Source: Heligmosomoides polygyrus polygyrus (taxonomy: Eukaryota; Nematoda; Chromadorea; Rhabditida; Heligmosomidae). Taken from it: DNA of 64,000 nt. A program made the translations under genes and the position numbers. The notes below the pieces were generated by a model. The model was not told the origin of the DNA and ran no database searches. It saw nothing but the letters and a program-made list of their open reading frames with translations. The stretch covers positions 44,189,631 through 44,253,630 of the forward strand of contig OX377206.1 in assembly GCA_947396885.1 (NCBI GenBank). Direction: 5' to 3'. Numbering within the stretch: position 1 is the stretch's first letter; every line of letters starts with the position of its first letter. This document shows, one piece after another, positions 46,520 to 57,024 of the stretch.

Positions 46520-46974
46520 AATGGGCGCGTAGATGTGCACTCGGACGAGGTGAACCACTGGGTGGTCCAAAAGTAGCAAAAATTTGTCGCCTTTCATTCT
46601 TTATTTATTTTCACATAATTGTATGCACAAAAGGAAATCGATGGACACAGCATGCTTAATACTGCAATATGGTATAAAAATAGAAATCTCAACACACCGG
46701 AGCTCAACAGCGTTACGTATTAACAGCAAGTGGGCGAGAAATGCTTAAAAAAGGATGAGTGAAATATTTTAATACAAGGCAAACAAAAAATTAGGGGTTG
46801 GGGGTAATTAGTGGAGCAGTTCATGGAGAAGAGCAGTGGCCTGCCAAACACTGCAAGTCGCAATCGAACACGGCTCCGAATACCAACGTAGTAGTTCCAT
46901 CAACTCCATCACTCCATCAGCACCCGCGGAGCGTATGATATAGGAAGAAGAAAGAAAGCTAAGTATTTTAATGC
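46520..46974. other. Spacer between LINE and Gypsy element
   Basis: No supported gene; ordinary AT-rich sequence ending at the CTAG target duplication of the Gypsy element (46975-46978). Confidence 0.5.
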
Positions 46975-46978
46975 TAGT

Positions 46979-47346
46979 GCAGGCCGGGTAACGTGTAGTT
47001 TATAGTTTCGTTGAGCTAAGTACCGCTGAGTTCTCTATTCGTCGGATTGAACTGAAGTCGGATTTAACAAAATTTTTATTTAGAACGCAAAAGAATGACA
47101 AAACACAAACTGGAATCCTGGCGTAGGGTTCTCAGGCGGCAGGCCAGTGGACGGGGTGTCTCCGGCTTGAGGGTCTAGCAGAAGGTCTCCGAGACGGCGA
47201 GCAAGTCCTCAAATAGGCAGATTAGTCCGCCTGGCAGAAGAATTAAGAGACTGTCCCTACAATAACCTCTCGCTATTTATACGCAAACTTTGGCGTCCAG
47301 ATCATGCTCTAGGTCGGGGGTGGGCAAGACGCAGATCGGCGGGGTC
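46979..47346 (-). repeat. Gypsy 3' LTR, missing about 74 bp of its outer U3 start
   Basis: Matches the right LTR from its TG end (46979) over about 368 bp (shared landmarks AACGTATAGTTTATAGTTTC with one change, GCAGGCCAGTGGACGGGGTG-like block, CAAGACGCAGAT). After GGGGTCT the similarity stops, whereas the right LTR goes on for 74 bp to its CA end. CTAG precedes it and also follows the right LTR. Confidence 0.93.
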
Positions 47347-47465
47347 TTCGGCACTATTCTCAACATATCAAACTGTACTCGAATAGGTTCATTATTTTAT
47401 CCAATTCTGGTTACCAGTGCCGAATTTTCGCTGACCTCTGTTACTCTAAATGACCCTGCCCATTC

Positions 47466-48419
47466 TCAGGCAAACTTAGGGTGCGAATTCCTTGCTTTTT
47501 CATTTTGTGAGAATACATACACCCGGTCTGCAACCTTGGGGAAAATTTTCCTCTCTACCTTCTTATCTCTATCGTACTCCTTTTTCATTCTCTCTCTTAC
47601 TCGGCTGTTATACTCCCTGACTCTCTCATGGGTTTCCGCCACTGCTTTATGGGCTTTCACCAGTAGAATTGTGCGATGTCACATTGTACGCCATTACACA
47701 ATATGGAAGTCTTGTGTCCCACTCCGTCGGTATCACAGTGCTCCTTAACATGGCAAAAACAGTCCCATTGAACCTCTCAGTTAACCCTTTATCTCTTGGG
47801 TTATAACGTTTTGTTGTGAGATGTGTTATTTTTGTTATTTCTACTAGTTCTTGCATCACATTATTGACAAATTCTCGTCCCTTATCTGACAGTATAGATT
47901 TAGGCCATCTACAACCTTCCGCAATCCATCTTATAAAAACCGACCGAGCGATGGTCTCCGCACACTTATCTGCAACAGGATAGGCTGCATCATACTTTGA
48001 AAATTGGTCGATCACTGTGGCCGCATATCTGTTACTATTCTTCGTAGGCCCTAACTCTAAAACGTCCACACCGATATTTTCATGCGACTTCGTCGTTACT
48101 ATCGGTTTCAACGAGGCGTCATCCTTTCTCGAGGGTTGTGTTTATGTGCACTAAAATGACCATCAAACAATCCGTTATGAGCTTCGAAAAACACCTCATA
48201 CCTATATGCCTTTGGCACTACCAAGACTGCCGTACCGTTTTCCAAACACAATTTTAGCTCTGCTTCTTCTAGCACAAAATCAGCGACTCTCAAAGGATTC
48301 CTCTCTCCGGGAATTCTTACTACCTCATCCAGGTTTCCTTCTTCCAGAGTCACTACTTCACAAAGATATGGATCTTTCCTAAGCTCAGCCAGCCACATAG
48401 AGTCCGCCTTGGCTGTCAC
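47466..48419 (-). pseudogene. Gypsy integrase, with internal deletion
   Basis: Core domain at 48111-47647: IGVDVLE (first Asp), ILSDKGREFVNN (second Asp), GLTERFNGT (Glu). The C-terminal basic tail is in 47660-47466 (YNSRVRERMKKEYDRDKK, FPKVADRVYVFS). The N-terminal part 48419-48108 has EAHNGLFDGHFSAHK, the His pair of the zinc domain, but then runs to a stop, and the expected Cys pair is absent; a deletion appears to join the His half to the core. Confidence 0.9.
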
Positions 48420-48448
48420 GGTACTTACTAGTGCTTCATCTACCCCTT

Positions 48449-49753
48449 CTAGTGACTCGGAGACATAGATATGTTCACACCTCTACTCAAAGCGTCAGCA
48501 ACAACATTCGCCCTTCCTCTCACGTATTGTATCTCGAGGTTATAACTTTGAAGCTCAAGGGACCACCTCAGGATCCTGGCCGAGACGTTACACCGCTTAA
48601 AAAGTGCTGTCAACGGTTGGTGATCAGTCATCACCACCGTTGGTAACCCGTATGTAAAGAGGTGAAATCGTCTGACAGCTAATACTACTGCCAACGCTTC
48701 TAAGTCTGTTACGTGATACCTTCGTTCAGCTTTACTTAAGCTTTTGGATGCAAAGAAAATCGGGTGCATTTGCACGTCCTCTCCTTGCGGCAGCACTGCT
48801 CCTAATCCGAAGGTTGACGCGCCGTACAGATTATGAAGGGTCGTTCCCCACTTCTTGCAGCTTCCAGATCGGGTTGTTTTAGCACCGGCGAAGAAGTGAT
48901 CTTGCGCTTTAACTCTTCAGAAGCGTCTTTATGTTTCCTCTGCCATGACCACTTTACCTTTGATGACGTTAAATTGAAGAGACAACCCGCTCTTTTTGAG
49001 AATCCCAAGCAGAACTTCCTATAGAAAGATGCTAACCCGAGAAATGTCCTTAGTTCTTTAGGATTCCGGGGCGTCGGATATTTCTCAATCGCCTCAATCT
49101 TTTCTGTTTCCATGTGTACTCCACTGGCGTCTAACACATGTCCGAGAAAAGACACCTTTTGTCGAAGCAGGTGACACTTTCTTGCTTTTAGCCTCAACAC
49201 TGCATTTTCCAACCGCGTGAAAACTTCATCTAGCAGATCGAGGTAACGTTCTTTAGAAGCCGTGCACACCATTATATCATCAATGTAACAAAAAACTTCC
49301 TTGCCTAACAAGTCACCAAGAACCGTATCCATTGACCTTTGAAATACTGGTGGACTCGTACTTATCCCGAATGGCGTTACACGGAATTGGTATAGCCCTT
49401 CCGTTGTTGTAAAGGCAGATTTTTCTTTCGCATCACCAGCTAATGGTATCTGCCAGTACCCACTGCAAAGATCTAGGGTCGAAAAAAACTTCTTTCCAGA
49501 CAAGCTTTGAAGTACTGCCTCTATACTTGGTAACGGATACGCATCTAACTTTATTCTTTTGTTGAGTTCCCTATAGTCTACGCATAGCCGGATGGAACCA
49601 TCCTTCCACAAGCACTATAGGAAACGCCCAATCCGAATTACTGTGTTCAATTATCTTCCTTTTCACCAGGTCGGATAGCAGCTCCTTTATACACCATATA
49701 ATGTGACATGGGTCGTCGTAGGCCGGCCTGTCACAAGGGCCTGTCGCCTGCAT
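48449..49753 (-). pseudogene. Gypsy reverse transcriptase and RNase H
   Basis: The RT start at 49753-49571 (RPAYDDPCHIIWCIKELLSD, IIEHSNSDWAFPIVLV) is one frame apart from the main piece at 49611-48802: IRLCVDYRELNKR, FSTLDLCSGYWQIPL, FRVTPFGISTSPPVFQR, CYIDDIMV (active-site YxDD), FLGHVLDASGVH, LGLASFYRKF. RNase H at 48796-48449: FFASKSLSKAERRYHVTDLE, TDHQPLTALF, NVVADALSR. The frame break near 49610 and another near 48800 make it inactive. Motifs are of the Ty3/Gypsy group. Confidence 0.93.
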
Positions 49754-49799
49754 TTGAGTTTCCGCGCTTAGCTTAGCTCACAAAGCGAGCAGTTTCCAG

Positions 49800-50790
49800 T
49801 GGCACCACGAGCAGGAACGCACATCGACAGACGAATTCGTGAAATCGTCAAGCTCTCCGACAATCAGTGCGGTTTTGTCTGGTTGTGGGACCATTGGTGC
49901 TATACACGCCGCCCGACTCCTGGTGGAGAAGCATCGCGAGAAACAAGCCGGTGCGTATGGCCTTTCTCGACATGGAGAAGGCCTTCGACCGCGTACCGCG
50001 TGAGGTTATATGGTACGCCTTACGACAACACAACGTACCTGAGGAACTCATAGTGGTGCGGATGCTCTACTCTTGCCCAAAGAGTAGAGTGCATGCTGCA
50101 GCTGGAACCTCAATGGAGTTTCCCATCTCTGTTGGGGTGCACCATGGTTCTGCGCTTTCTCCACTCCTCTTTGTTGTCGTCATGGCTGCCATTACGAGAG
50201 ACCTTCAGAAGCCTGTCCCATGGACGTTGCTTTATGCTGATGACGTAATGCTCGCTAGGGAACTCGAGCGGCAGCTGCAAGCTTGGTGCGACCACCTGGC
50301 GATGCTCGGACTCAAATTGAACGTCAAGAAGACCGACTTCCTAACGACTGACGTAAACGAGTCCGGCCATTAAGATTGACGGCACTGAGCTTGCACGTAC
50401 TTCGGTGTTTAAATACCTGGGATAAGCAATAGCGTCTGACGGCAATCTGACGGTTGAAGAGAACTCACGCGTGAGTGCAGCTTGCTCCAAGTGGCGTTCG
50501 CTGACTGGCGTGCTCTGCATTAAGAAGATACCAGAGCACCTGAAGTCGAAGATCCACAGAGCAGTCATCCGGCCAGTAGCGCTGAGTGTTGGCCTGCGAC
50601 TAAGGAAGTTGAAACGCGCCTCAGCGTCATAGAGACGAAGATGCTGCGCTGGACGGCTGGAGTCATGCGCATGAACCGCATCCGAAATGATGCTATTCGG
50701 CAGAAGTTCGGTGTTGCGCCGATAGCGGACAAGATGCGCGAAGCTCGCTTGCGATGGTACGGCCACGTTCTGCGTGGGAAAGAAGACATT
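49800..50790 (+). mobile_element. Internal RTE LINE piece inside the Gypsy element
   Basis: Plus-strand RTE RT: RRIREIVKLSDNQCGFV, then MAFLDMEKAFDRVPREVIWY, ALRQHNVPEELI, MEFPISVGVHHGSALSP, TLLYADDVMLA with intact YADD, LKLNVKKTDFLTTD, and a C-terminal stretch ending RLRWYGHVLRGKED. Both the 5' part and the 3' end with simple-repeat tail are absent. It occupies the place where Gypsy Gag end, protease and RT start should be. It is clearly better preserved than the RTE at 10182-12118. Confidence 0.93.
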
Positions 50791-51849
50791 GGGGCGTATC
50801 GAGAGGTTTCTCAATTCCGTGAGAGCCCGCCTACGAGCTGCTGTACTATCGCTTGCCAATAATTTCGCCATCTCTGACGTTACCGCTGCAAACCCTCTCT
50901 CTCTAACTTCTCTGGGCAGGGCCCTGAATATACTTTTGGCTCTTCCCGTTAGATGGTCGTCACCCATTATTTCCATCATAATAGTCTCACATCCTATCAC
51001 ACTGTCATACTTTCGTCTAAACCGTCTCACAAATTTTTTAAAGTCTTCAATTTTGTCTCCTTCGAAGACACCTGGGTTTGCTACCGCCAAGGATCTCAAA
51101 TATGTTATCAAGTGTCGACTTAACGAACCTGGCCCTTCCAGCGCCGGTGCGTCCATCGTTGTTGTCCTTGAACGTTGCCTCCAGTCCTCGGCAAAACACT
51201 GTCCAGTCGAAGGCGTCATTGGCTCCTGCAAACAGCTCGATTTTCTTCCCTTATCTAGCCCTTGATATTTCTCTTTCACGTAGAACTCCTTACCTTGTAA
51301 CTCCTCTTTCGATCTTCTTTGGAGATCCTTAACTGCCTCCTGAACCCGCAAAACAGTCGTGTCAAGCTGTCCGCAGATCTCTGCCAATATCTCACCATCC
51401 CTTTCTATTGTTGCTACATACGCTTTCCAGTCCTCTAAGTCCTTGATCTCTGTGTTCTAGCGCAGATTTCAGTTCTTCCAGCAAATCTCTAGGTATACCT
51501 ATGCCTGCTACGGCACCTATGTCCTCCACCTTAGTGATGGCTTCCATCATTTCCTTATTCACCTCGCTTCTTTTCTCTTTTTCTATGCGGGAGTCACTTA
51601 TAAGTTTATTAACTCTATGGTACATCTCCTTCAGTGATTTTATGCACTCTGGCCCTGTATCCTCCCTATTTCTGCAACTAGCCTATGGGCCTTGATTCTC
51701 GTCCGGTGCCTCGTCGAACTCCATGAGCTTTTCGGGAGTCCTGCAATGCCCGACTCAGCTAAGATTTCTTTCACAACTACGGTATACCGACTCACGTAAG
51801 GCTCGGGTACACCTGCACTGGTTTCTTCTATACCTTCCAACAAGCTCAC
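50790..51849 (-). pseudogene. Gypsy Gag remnants
   Basis: Three minus-strand pieces: 51849-51640 (start MSLLEGIEETSAGVPEPYVS), 51625-51392 (heptad-like charged region ISDSRIEKEKRSEVNKEMME) and 51387-50790 (coiled-coil start, then FEGDKIEDFKKFVRRFRRKY, GDDHLTGRAKSIFRALPREV, the capsid-like retrotransposon Gag pattern). Past 50790 the reading frame runs into antisense RTE sequence, so residues there do not belong to Gag. Confidence 0.85.
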
Positions 51850-52059
51850 TCAGGGTACCCTTGCCCTCGATAGCCTCGGAGTGATACTTGATGACGACTG
51901 AGCGAGCCGGCACATCCGATAGAGCTATTGCTTGACCGAATAATCAATGCCTAGCGAAGGGTTTTACGCCTTTTCTTTCTTGTGGCAACCCTCTAGGACG
52001 TCGATATTAGGAAACGATCGACAACCCTACGATACCTGCTCAATACTGTTCGGCCCCCA

Positions 52060-52501
52060 TGTAGGCCGGGTAACGTATAGTTTATAGTTTCGTTGAGCTA
52101 AGTACCACTGAGTTCTCGATTCGTCGAATTGAACGGAAGTCGGATTTAACAAAAATTTCATTTAGAACGCAACAGAACGACAAAACACAAACTGGAACCC
52201 TGGCGTAGGGTTCTCAGGCGGCAGGCCAGTGGACGGGGTGTCTCCGGCTTGAGGGCCTAGCAGAAGGTGTCCGAGACGACGAGCGGGTCCTCGAATAGGC
52301 AGATTTGTCCGCCTGGCAGAATAAGAGACTGTCCCTACAATAACCTCTCGCTATTTATATGCAAACTTTGGCGCCCAGATCATGTTCTAGGCCGTGGGGG
52401 TGGGCAAGACGCAGATTGGCGGGGTCTCCTTTGACTTACCTAGACCCTCCTGCGCTTGAGGGGCACCCTTTCCCTTGGCCCGCCTTCCCTATGTTCCGAC
52501 A
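52060..52501 (-). repeat. Gypsy 5' LTR, complete
   Basis: 442 bp; on the element strand it starts TGTCGGAACATAGGG and ends CCGGCCTACA, the TG...CA form. The next bases inside the element, TGGGGGCCGAACAGTATTG, begin with TGG as a tRNA primer-binding site does. CTAG follows at 52502-52505, repeating CTAG at 46975-46978. The left LTR differs at scattered positions, so the insertion is not recent. Confidence 0.93.
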
Positions 52502-52836
52502 CTAGATAGAAGACTGAACACAGCGGCCGTAAAACGGAAGGATAAGATTAACAATGGTGAGCAGGAAAAAACAACAATACGGAAAATTATGAGCAGAAAA
52601 TAAGAACAAATAGGAACGTTAATTAGGAAAAGGAACGTGAGAACACAGCTACATCACAACAACATGTTTACTTATATGAAATCAAGGCATATTAGAGCTA
52701 TGAACTGGAGGCTAAAGAGAACGAGCGACTAAAATGTTGCTGTTAGGTGATATCAGCGAGGTATAGTGTTGAAATTAGGTCTACCTTCCTAAATTTTTCT
52801 CGAAAAGCAAAAGTATTTGGTAACTCTAATAGGCCT

Positions 52837-52973
52837 GGGCCAGATTCATCAACCACTTACCGTCCGGTAACGGTGAAAAGTACCGTCAAACCTGATGCTG
52901 ATGAATGTCATATCAGGGGGTTTGACGGTACCTTTCAACGTAACCGGCCGGTAAGCATTTGATGGATCTGGCC
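52837..52973. mobile_element. MITE of about 137 bp in Sec3 intron
   Basis: Left arm GGGCCAGATTCATCAA...AGTACCGTCAAAC and right arm GTTTGACGGTAC...GGATCTGGCCC pair as imperfect inverted repeats of about 54 bp, with CCTGAT...ATCAGG in the middle. Confidence 0.85.
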
Positions 52974-53781
52974 CCTGCTGGAGGTAACATTTGTAACCAA
53001 CGAATACCTTGGTAAAAAAAGAGAGCGAAAGCTTTTTCGCGATTTTTCCTTTTAATATTGGCATACTGGAAGCGGAAGTTATTGCCTTAATGTAGGACCC
53101 AATACTTGCAAGGCCTTAGTCGCGACTCTCCTTACTCCTCGCCTTTGAACTTATGGCGGGAGTAGGTTTCCTACTCCTTGCAACTAGATAGTGCTGGTTA
53201 TTTTGCCGCACTCACTTTAAACCGATTTCGTGTAAGCTTTTCAGTTTTAAACCAATTGGTGACCAGAACTTCTTTAGCGCTCGGGTTGACTCGGAGGTCT
53301 CCATTCGTTTCGGGTCTGCTGCAGGTCGAAACGAGTTTACTAGGCGACAAATTTTCGCTATTTGTAGATGGTCTAGTGGCCCTAAGAAAAAACGAACGTC
53401 AGCCCTGTGCTCCGTGTTACAAGACCGTGTACATAGGTCTTGTTGGGAATCGCTGGGTTAATTTCACAGATATTCCTTGTAAGGCCAAGAAAGCCTTCCA
53501 TCTCTCCTGAGTTGGTGATTTGGTACCTGACTTGTCTGAGAAGGATAAAACGTTGACTTCTTCATCGACTGCCAACGCCACTCATTGTACTGGTCAATTT
53601 CGTTTTCAAGTCCCCTACGCGACATCCCGTAGTGGTAAAGTTCGCTCCGCATCCTACAGTGGGACTGACTACCGTTGCGTTTGATCCTATTAATTCTTTA
53701 TATGCTTGGATTATTATGCTCGGATTATTCAAATAACTATTGTCTTGTTATTCGTTTTATCCATTATATGTTGATTTGCAG
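52974..53781. other. End of the Sec3 intron, no recognised element
   Basis: No motif-bearing frame. The last part carries a normal nematode-type acceptor (GATTTGCAG) for the final exon. Confidence 0.5.
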
Positions 53782-53913
53782 GATCAATTCCTCAAGCAAC
53801 TGCAAGGATATCAGCGTTTGATGAGTACCTGCTATCCTGGTTCGAAAATCGACTTGGAAGTTACTGTTCAGGACGTTCTCAGCTACTTCTCAGACATTGC
53901 TCAGCAACATTAG
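53782..53913 (+). CDS. sec-3: Sec3/EXOC1 terminal exon
   Basis: Forty-three codons and TAG. It reads [20 protein letters not shown], then [20 protein letters not shown] and SDIAQQH before the stop. The CYPGSxxxxxxxxQDxLxY pattern and a short tail ending near SIAQxH are the C-terminus of Sec3/EXOC1. It follows ...[10 protein letters not shown] from the exon at 28956-29075 in phase 0, although 24.7 kb apart. Confidence 0.95.
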   Translation, partial: DQFLKQLQGYQRLMSTCYPGSKIDLEVTVQDVLSYFSDIAQQH

Positions 53914-55400
53914 AGAACTCATTTATCTATTTGCTTGTGTTTCCATGCCGCTTTAAATTCCATGCTATTAGTAATTGTCAGACGTGATATTAAAAAGTTC
54001 GTTTGATTTCTTTTTTCTCAGATGTGTTGATTGTAAGTAGTTGTGTCGTTTCCGACAGCGCTATAATCATTTAGCTAGTTCTGTCAAACATAAGGAATTC
54101 TGAAGTACTCGTGCAGGAAGGCGCTCAAGTTGTTGTGGACTGAACAACAGACTATCACGAGTTTGCCGCAGTAGTTTCCCTGCATTAGTAATCAAATATA
54201 CCCTGAAGGAACGTTTACCAATTCTCAAGGGTTCAGAGCACTGTCTCAGTACTTCTCAATTTATTGTTTGAATGTGTTTGCTGAGATGAAGAGGTCATAT
54301 GACTCCAATATTTTTCGGCTTTGCTGTGTGTAAGGAAAATGAAACTTTTTTCGAAACAGACTGCGTTCATATGTATGGTAGTACGTGGTGAAGCCCATGT
54401 AAAGAGATGGAGTGGGTGGACAATTGATCCTGGTTTTACAAGTTGAACGTGTAGGGAAAATGGCTTTGATTTGAACCGCAAACGCCTCCTGAATGGCAGT
54501 GAATGGCGCAGTGGATAGTCACGGTTTTTCGAGGGTTGAGGGTTCGCTTCTCGTGCGGTTGACGGGTCCTCGTTCGTCGACGCTGCGGCTGCCCGCAGCG
54601 CGTCTGCAGTCTCCTGCTGCTGGCGCGCTATTTTGCATGTCGTCGCCGTCTTTCGGCCGATACTCCTGCAACCAACGTCTCACCATAGTATGTTGTCTAT
54701 CCACCGCCTAACACACATTTGTTGGTCCCGATGCGGAACTGAGCTTGGCGCCTAACCGTGAAAGGAAAAGAGTCCATTTAGACCGTTCAGGGCAATGATG
54801 GATCTAATATGGGCATCAGAAATGGTAATTGTCTTGACATTATTGAGCATTCTTTGAGCAAATGCTGACGGTGGACCACAACGAAGGCCTAGGTTTCCAC
54901 AAGCTAAAGTGGATCTCCCTCGATAGAGAGCCTTCGGGCTCTCTTGCTAAGAGGGATCTGGGGCCGCTTGTCGCAGGGTCACGTGGCGCGTCCCCGGGTG
55001 GTGGATAGGGGAATTAAACGCGAACCAAATGCGACCGTGTACTGCCCAGAGACGCAGGTGGGATGCAGGGGATGGACTCCTTGCTCCTGCTGTGTCGGGT
55101 CATCGCGTTCCTTGTGCGTGGGAGCGGCATGTTCATGCACAATGTGCGTAGATGTGTTTGCGCCTGTGCGTATTGTAACTGTGTCGGCTCGGCCAAAAGC
55201 TTGCACTCGGTAGACTGGGAGTACATGTAAGGCGATTCGAGGCCGCCTTAAGTCTCGCCCCGTCCGTTCGGCCAGTCTGGCTGGCTGCCCGGAGTTCTTC
55301 GCCCACACGACAGAGCCCGACTAGCTACCCGTGTGTACTTCAGTCAAAAACAGCAGCACTAAAGGGCCTCATTCCCTGACCCCGAAAGAGCCCCATCTCT
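53914..55400. other. Sec3 3' UTR and spacer, probable RTE 5' UTR
   Basis: The 3' UTR starts after TAG; no canonical AATAAA is seen nearby (ATTAAA near 53990 is possible). From about 54950 the sequence becomes GC-richer and leads without a break into RTE coding sequence, so 54950-55480 is probably the RTE 5' UTR. Confidence 0.5.
54501..54570 (+). repeat. tRNA-like segment
   Basis: ATGGCGCAGTGGATAGTCAC (A-box-like) is followed 40 bases later by GAGGGTTCGCTTCTCGTG (B-box-like). Stems do not fold as a full tRNA, so it is scored as a tRNA-derived fragment only. Confidence 0.35.
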
Positions 55401-55479
55401 GCCGCGATGGGAAGGACGACTGCGGAGAGGCTGCTAAAATCTCAGGGCCTGACCAGGCTGCGCAAATTGAGAACGACTA

Positions 55480-56127
55480 GGATGACGATCTGTACTTACA
55501 ACGCCCGCGCGCTTGCATCGGAAGCACCCGTCGAGGGCCTGATGATGCAAGCCAGGAAGATCAAGTGCTACGTCATCGGACTGACCGAGACGAGAAGACA
55601 CCACCCCATTGATACCGCCTACGACTCCGGAGAAGAACTGTTCCTTGGAACATGCACAGCAGGAGAGTAGGCAGCGTTGATGTCCTCGTCAACACGCACT
55701 TGGCCATGAACATCGATTCGTACGAGTCTCTGACAACATGAATCGGACGTCTGTGACTGAAGCGATGTGGATCCGTGCCAGCTTTGACTGTATTCGTCGC
55801 GTACGCCCAACATCCGACTACGAGGACGAAGAGGTCGAAGCCTTCTACGTGGAGCTGGAGAAGTTCTATAAGGAAGATCACACCTACAAGGTGATCGTCG
55901 GCGACTTCAACGCCAAGATCGGGCCACGAAGGTCGCCGGAAGAACTTCACATCGGAAACCACTGGTTGGAGTGGAACGAGCAAGGTGAAAGGCTGTCTGA
56001 GTTTATCATGTCGACCACGACCATCCATGGAAACTCACAGTTCCAGAAGCCTCCCTCCCTACGATGGACCCTGGAATCCCCCGGTGGCCAGTTCCACAAC
56101 GAGATCAACAACATCATCTTCAATCGC
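55480..56127 (+). pseudogene. RTE LINE 5' half: endonuclease domain, cut by assembly gap
   Basis: The start reads MTICTYNARALASEAPVEGL then KCYVIGLTETRRH (Asn and Glu sites of the endonuclease). After an in-frame TAG near 55668 a second frame gives YKVIVGDFNAKIG (Asp-x-Asn catalytic motif), RGERLSEF-like text, and WTLESPGGQFHNEINNIIFN before the N run at 56128. This is the half missing from the other RTE copies in the window. Whether the RT half lies across the gap cannot be told; the sequence beyond the gap is not RTE coding. Confidence 0.9.
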
Positions 56128-56327
56128 NNNNNNNNNNNNNNNNNNNNNNNNNNNNNNNNNNNNNNNNNNNNNNNNNNNNNNNNNNNNNNNNNNNNNNNNN
56201 NNNNNNNNNNNNNNNNNNNNNNNNNNNNNNNNNNNNNNNNNNNNNNNNNNNNNNNNNNNNNNNNNNNNNNNNNNNNNNNNNNNNNNNNNNNNNNNNNNNN
56301 NNNNNNNNNNNNNNNNNNNNNNNNNNN
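56128..56327. other. Assembly gap, 200 N
   Basis: Exactly 200 N between TTCAATCGC and CTGTTTGATTC. Frames that cross it are meaningless. Confidence 1.
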
Positions 56328-56680
56328 CTGTTTGATTCATCCATTTTCACCGCACGCTTGAGATGATGAATGAATATATGATTATATAAAAGAGGTAGCC
56401 AGCAGCTGTAGTGAGGAGGCTGCAGCTGGATCCGAAGAGCCGCTGGTGCGAGAGGCATACGAGACTGGCTTTTGCCCTGAGGCGGCTGCTTATATACGTT
56501 TTCCGGGGGGAGGGCAGTCTGGCGGTAGAGGCCTGTTGGGGGCGTATCGCTTATCGATCGTGCCGGCGGGCAGGCCGGCTCTCGAACCGATTATTGATTG
56601 AAGTATCATGATTCCGTTGTACGGAAGTCGTGACAACTAGAGATCTCGAGGTCATAATCACCGGTTTTGCCCAAACTTCT
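56328..56680. other. Stretch right of the gap, no recognised gene
   Basis: Contains GAGGTAGCCAGCAGCTG and a GC-rich part (GTGCCGGCGGGCAGGCCGGC). No RTE RT motif is found here. Confidence 0.45.
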
Positions 56681-56682
56681 TC

Positions 56683-57024
56683 CTGGGGGGTTATTTAGTG
56701 CGCTGATTACGAATCCGCCGTCTGTTTTTAAAAATCCCGCCTATTTGGTAGGTTAGCTGTCGTTTGAGGGTGGTCGAGTCAGGATCAGCGATCACCCTCA
56801 ATTATCGGTATGGGTGGTCTCCTACCATAATCGGCCAAATGGACTTCGGCATCGTGTTCGGCATTCCGAATCATCCCTGCCCTTAGACGAAGTTTGAGCT
56901 AAATCGGTGATCCTAACCCGACCACCCTAAGTTATCTAGAAGAAAATCCAAAACCTACCGAAATAGGTGGATTTTTCAGAAACGGACGTCGGATTGATAA
57001 TCAGCGCTGTAAATACCCCCCTAG
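56683..57024. mobile_element. MITE of about 340 bp with long TIRs
   Basis: Left GGGGGGTTATTTAGTGCGCT and right read inward GGGGGGTATTTACAGCGCTG are inverted repeats, continuing GATTA...AATCCGCCGTCTGTTT against AATCCGACGTCCGTTT and then CCTATTTGGTAGGTT against CCTATTTCGGTAGGTT, about 65 bp in all. No coding capacity. Confidence 0.88.

Larger units (their letters stand above)
29076..53781 (+). other. sec-3: Giant final intron of Sec3 (24.7 kb)
   Basis: Begins GTGAAT and ends TGATTTGCAG. Contents in order: BEL/Pao remnants with two nested insertions, Tc3-like, mariner and maT-like transposons, a LINE with a MITE, a Gypsy element containing an RTE piece, and a small MITE. Both flanking exons are in phase 0 and read on in the conserved Sec3 order. 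Confidence 0.85.

Noticed and set aside
50341..50790. C-terminal third of the minus-strand frame 50341-51387 as part of Gag
   Set aside because: Those residues are antisense RTE sequence; Gag homology ends at the junction near 50790.
55738..56458. Frames with long X runs across 56128-56327
   Set aside because: They cross an assembly gap of 200 N.
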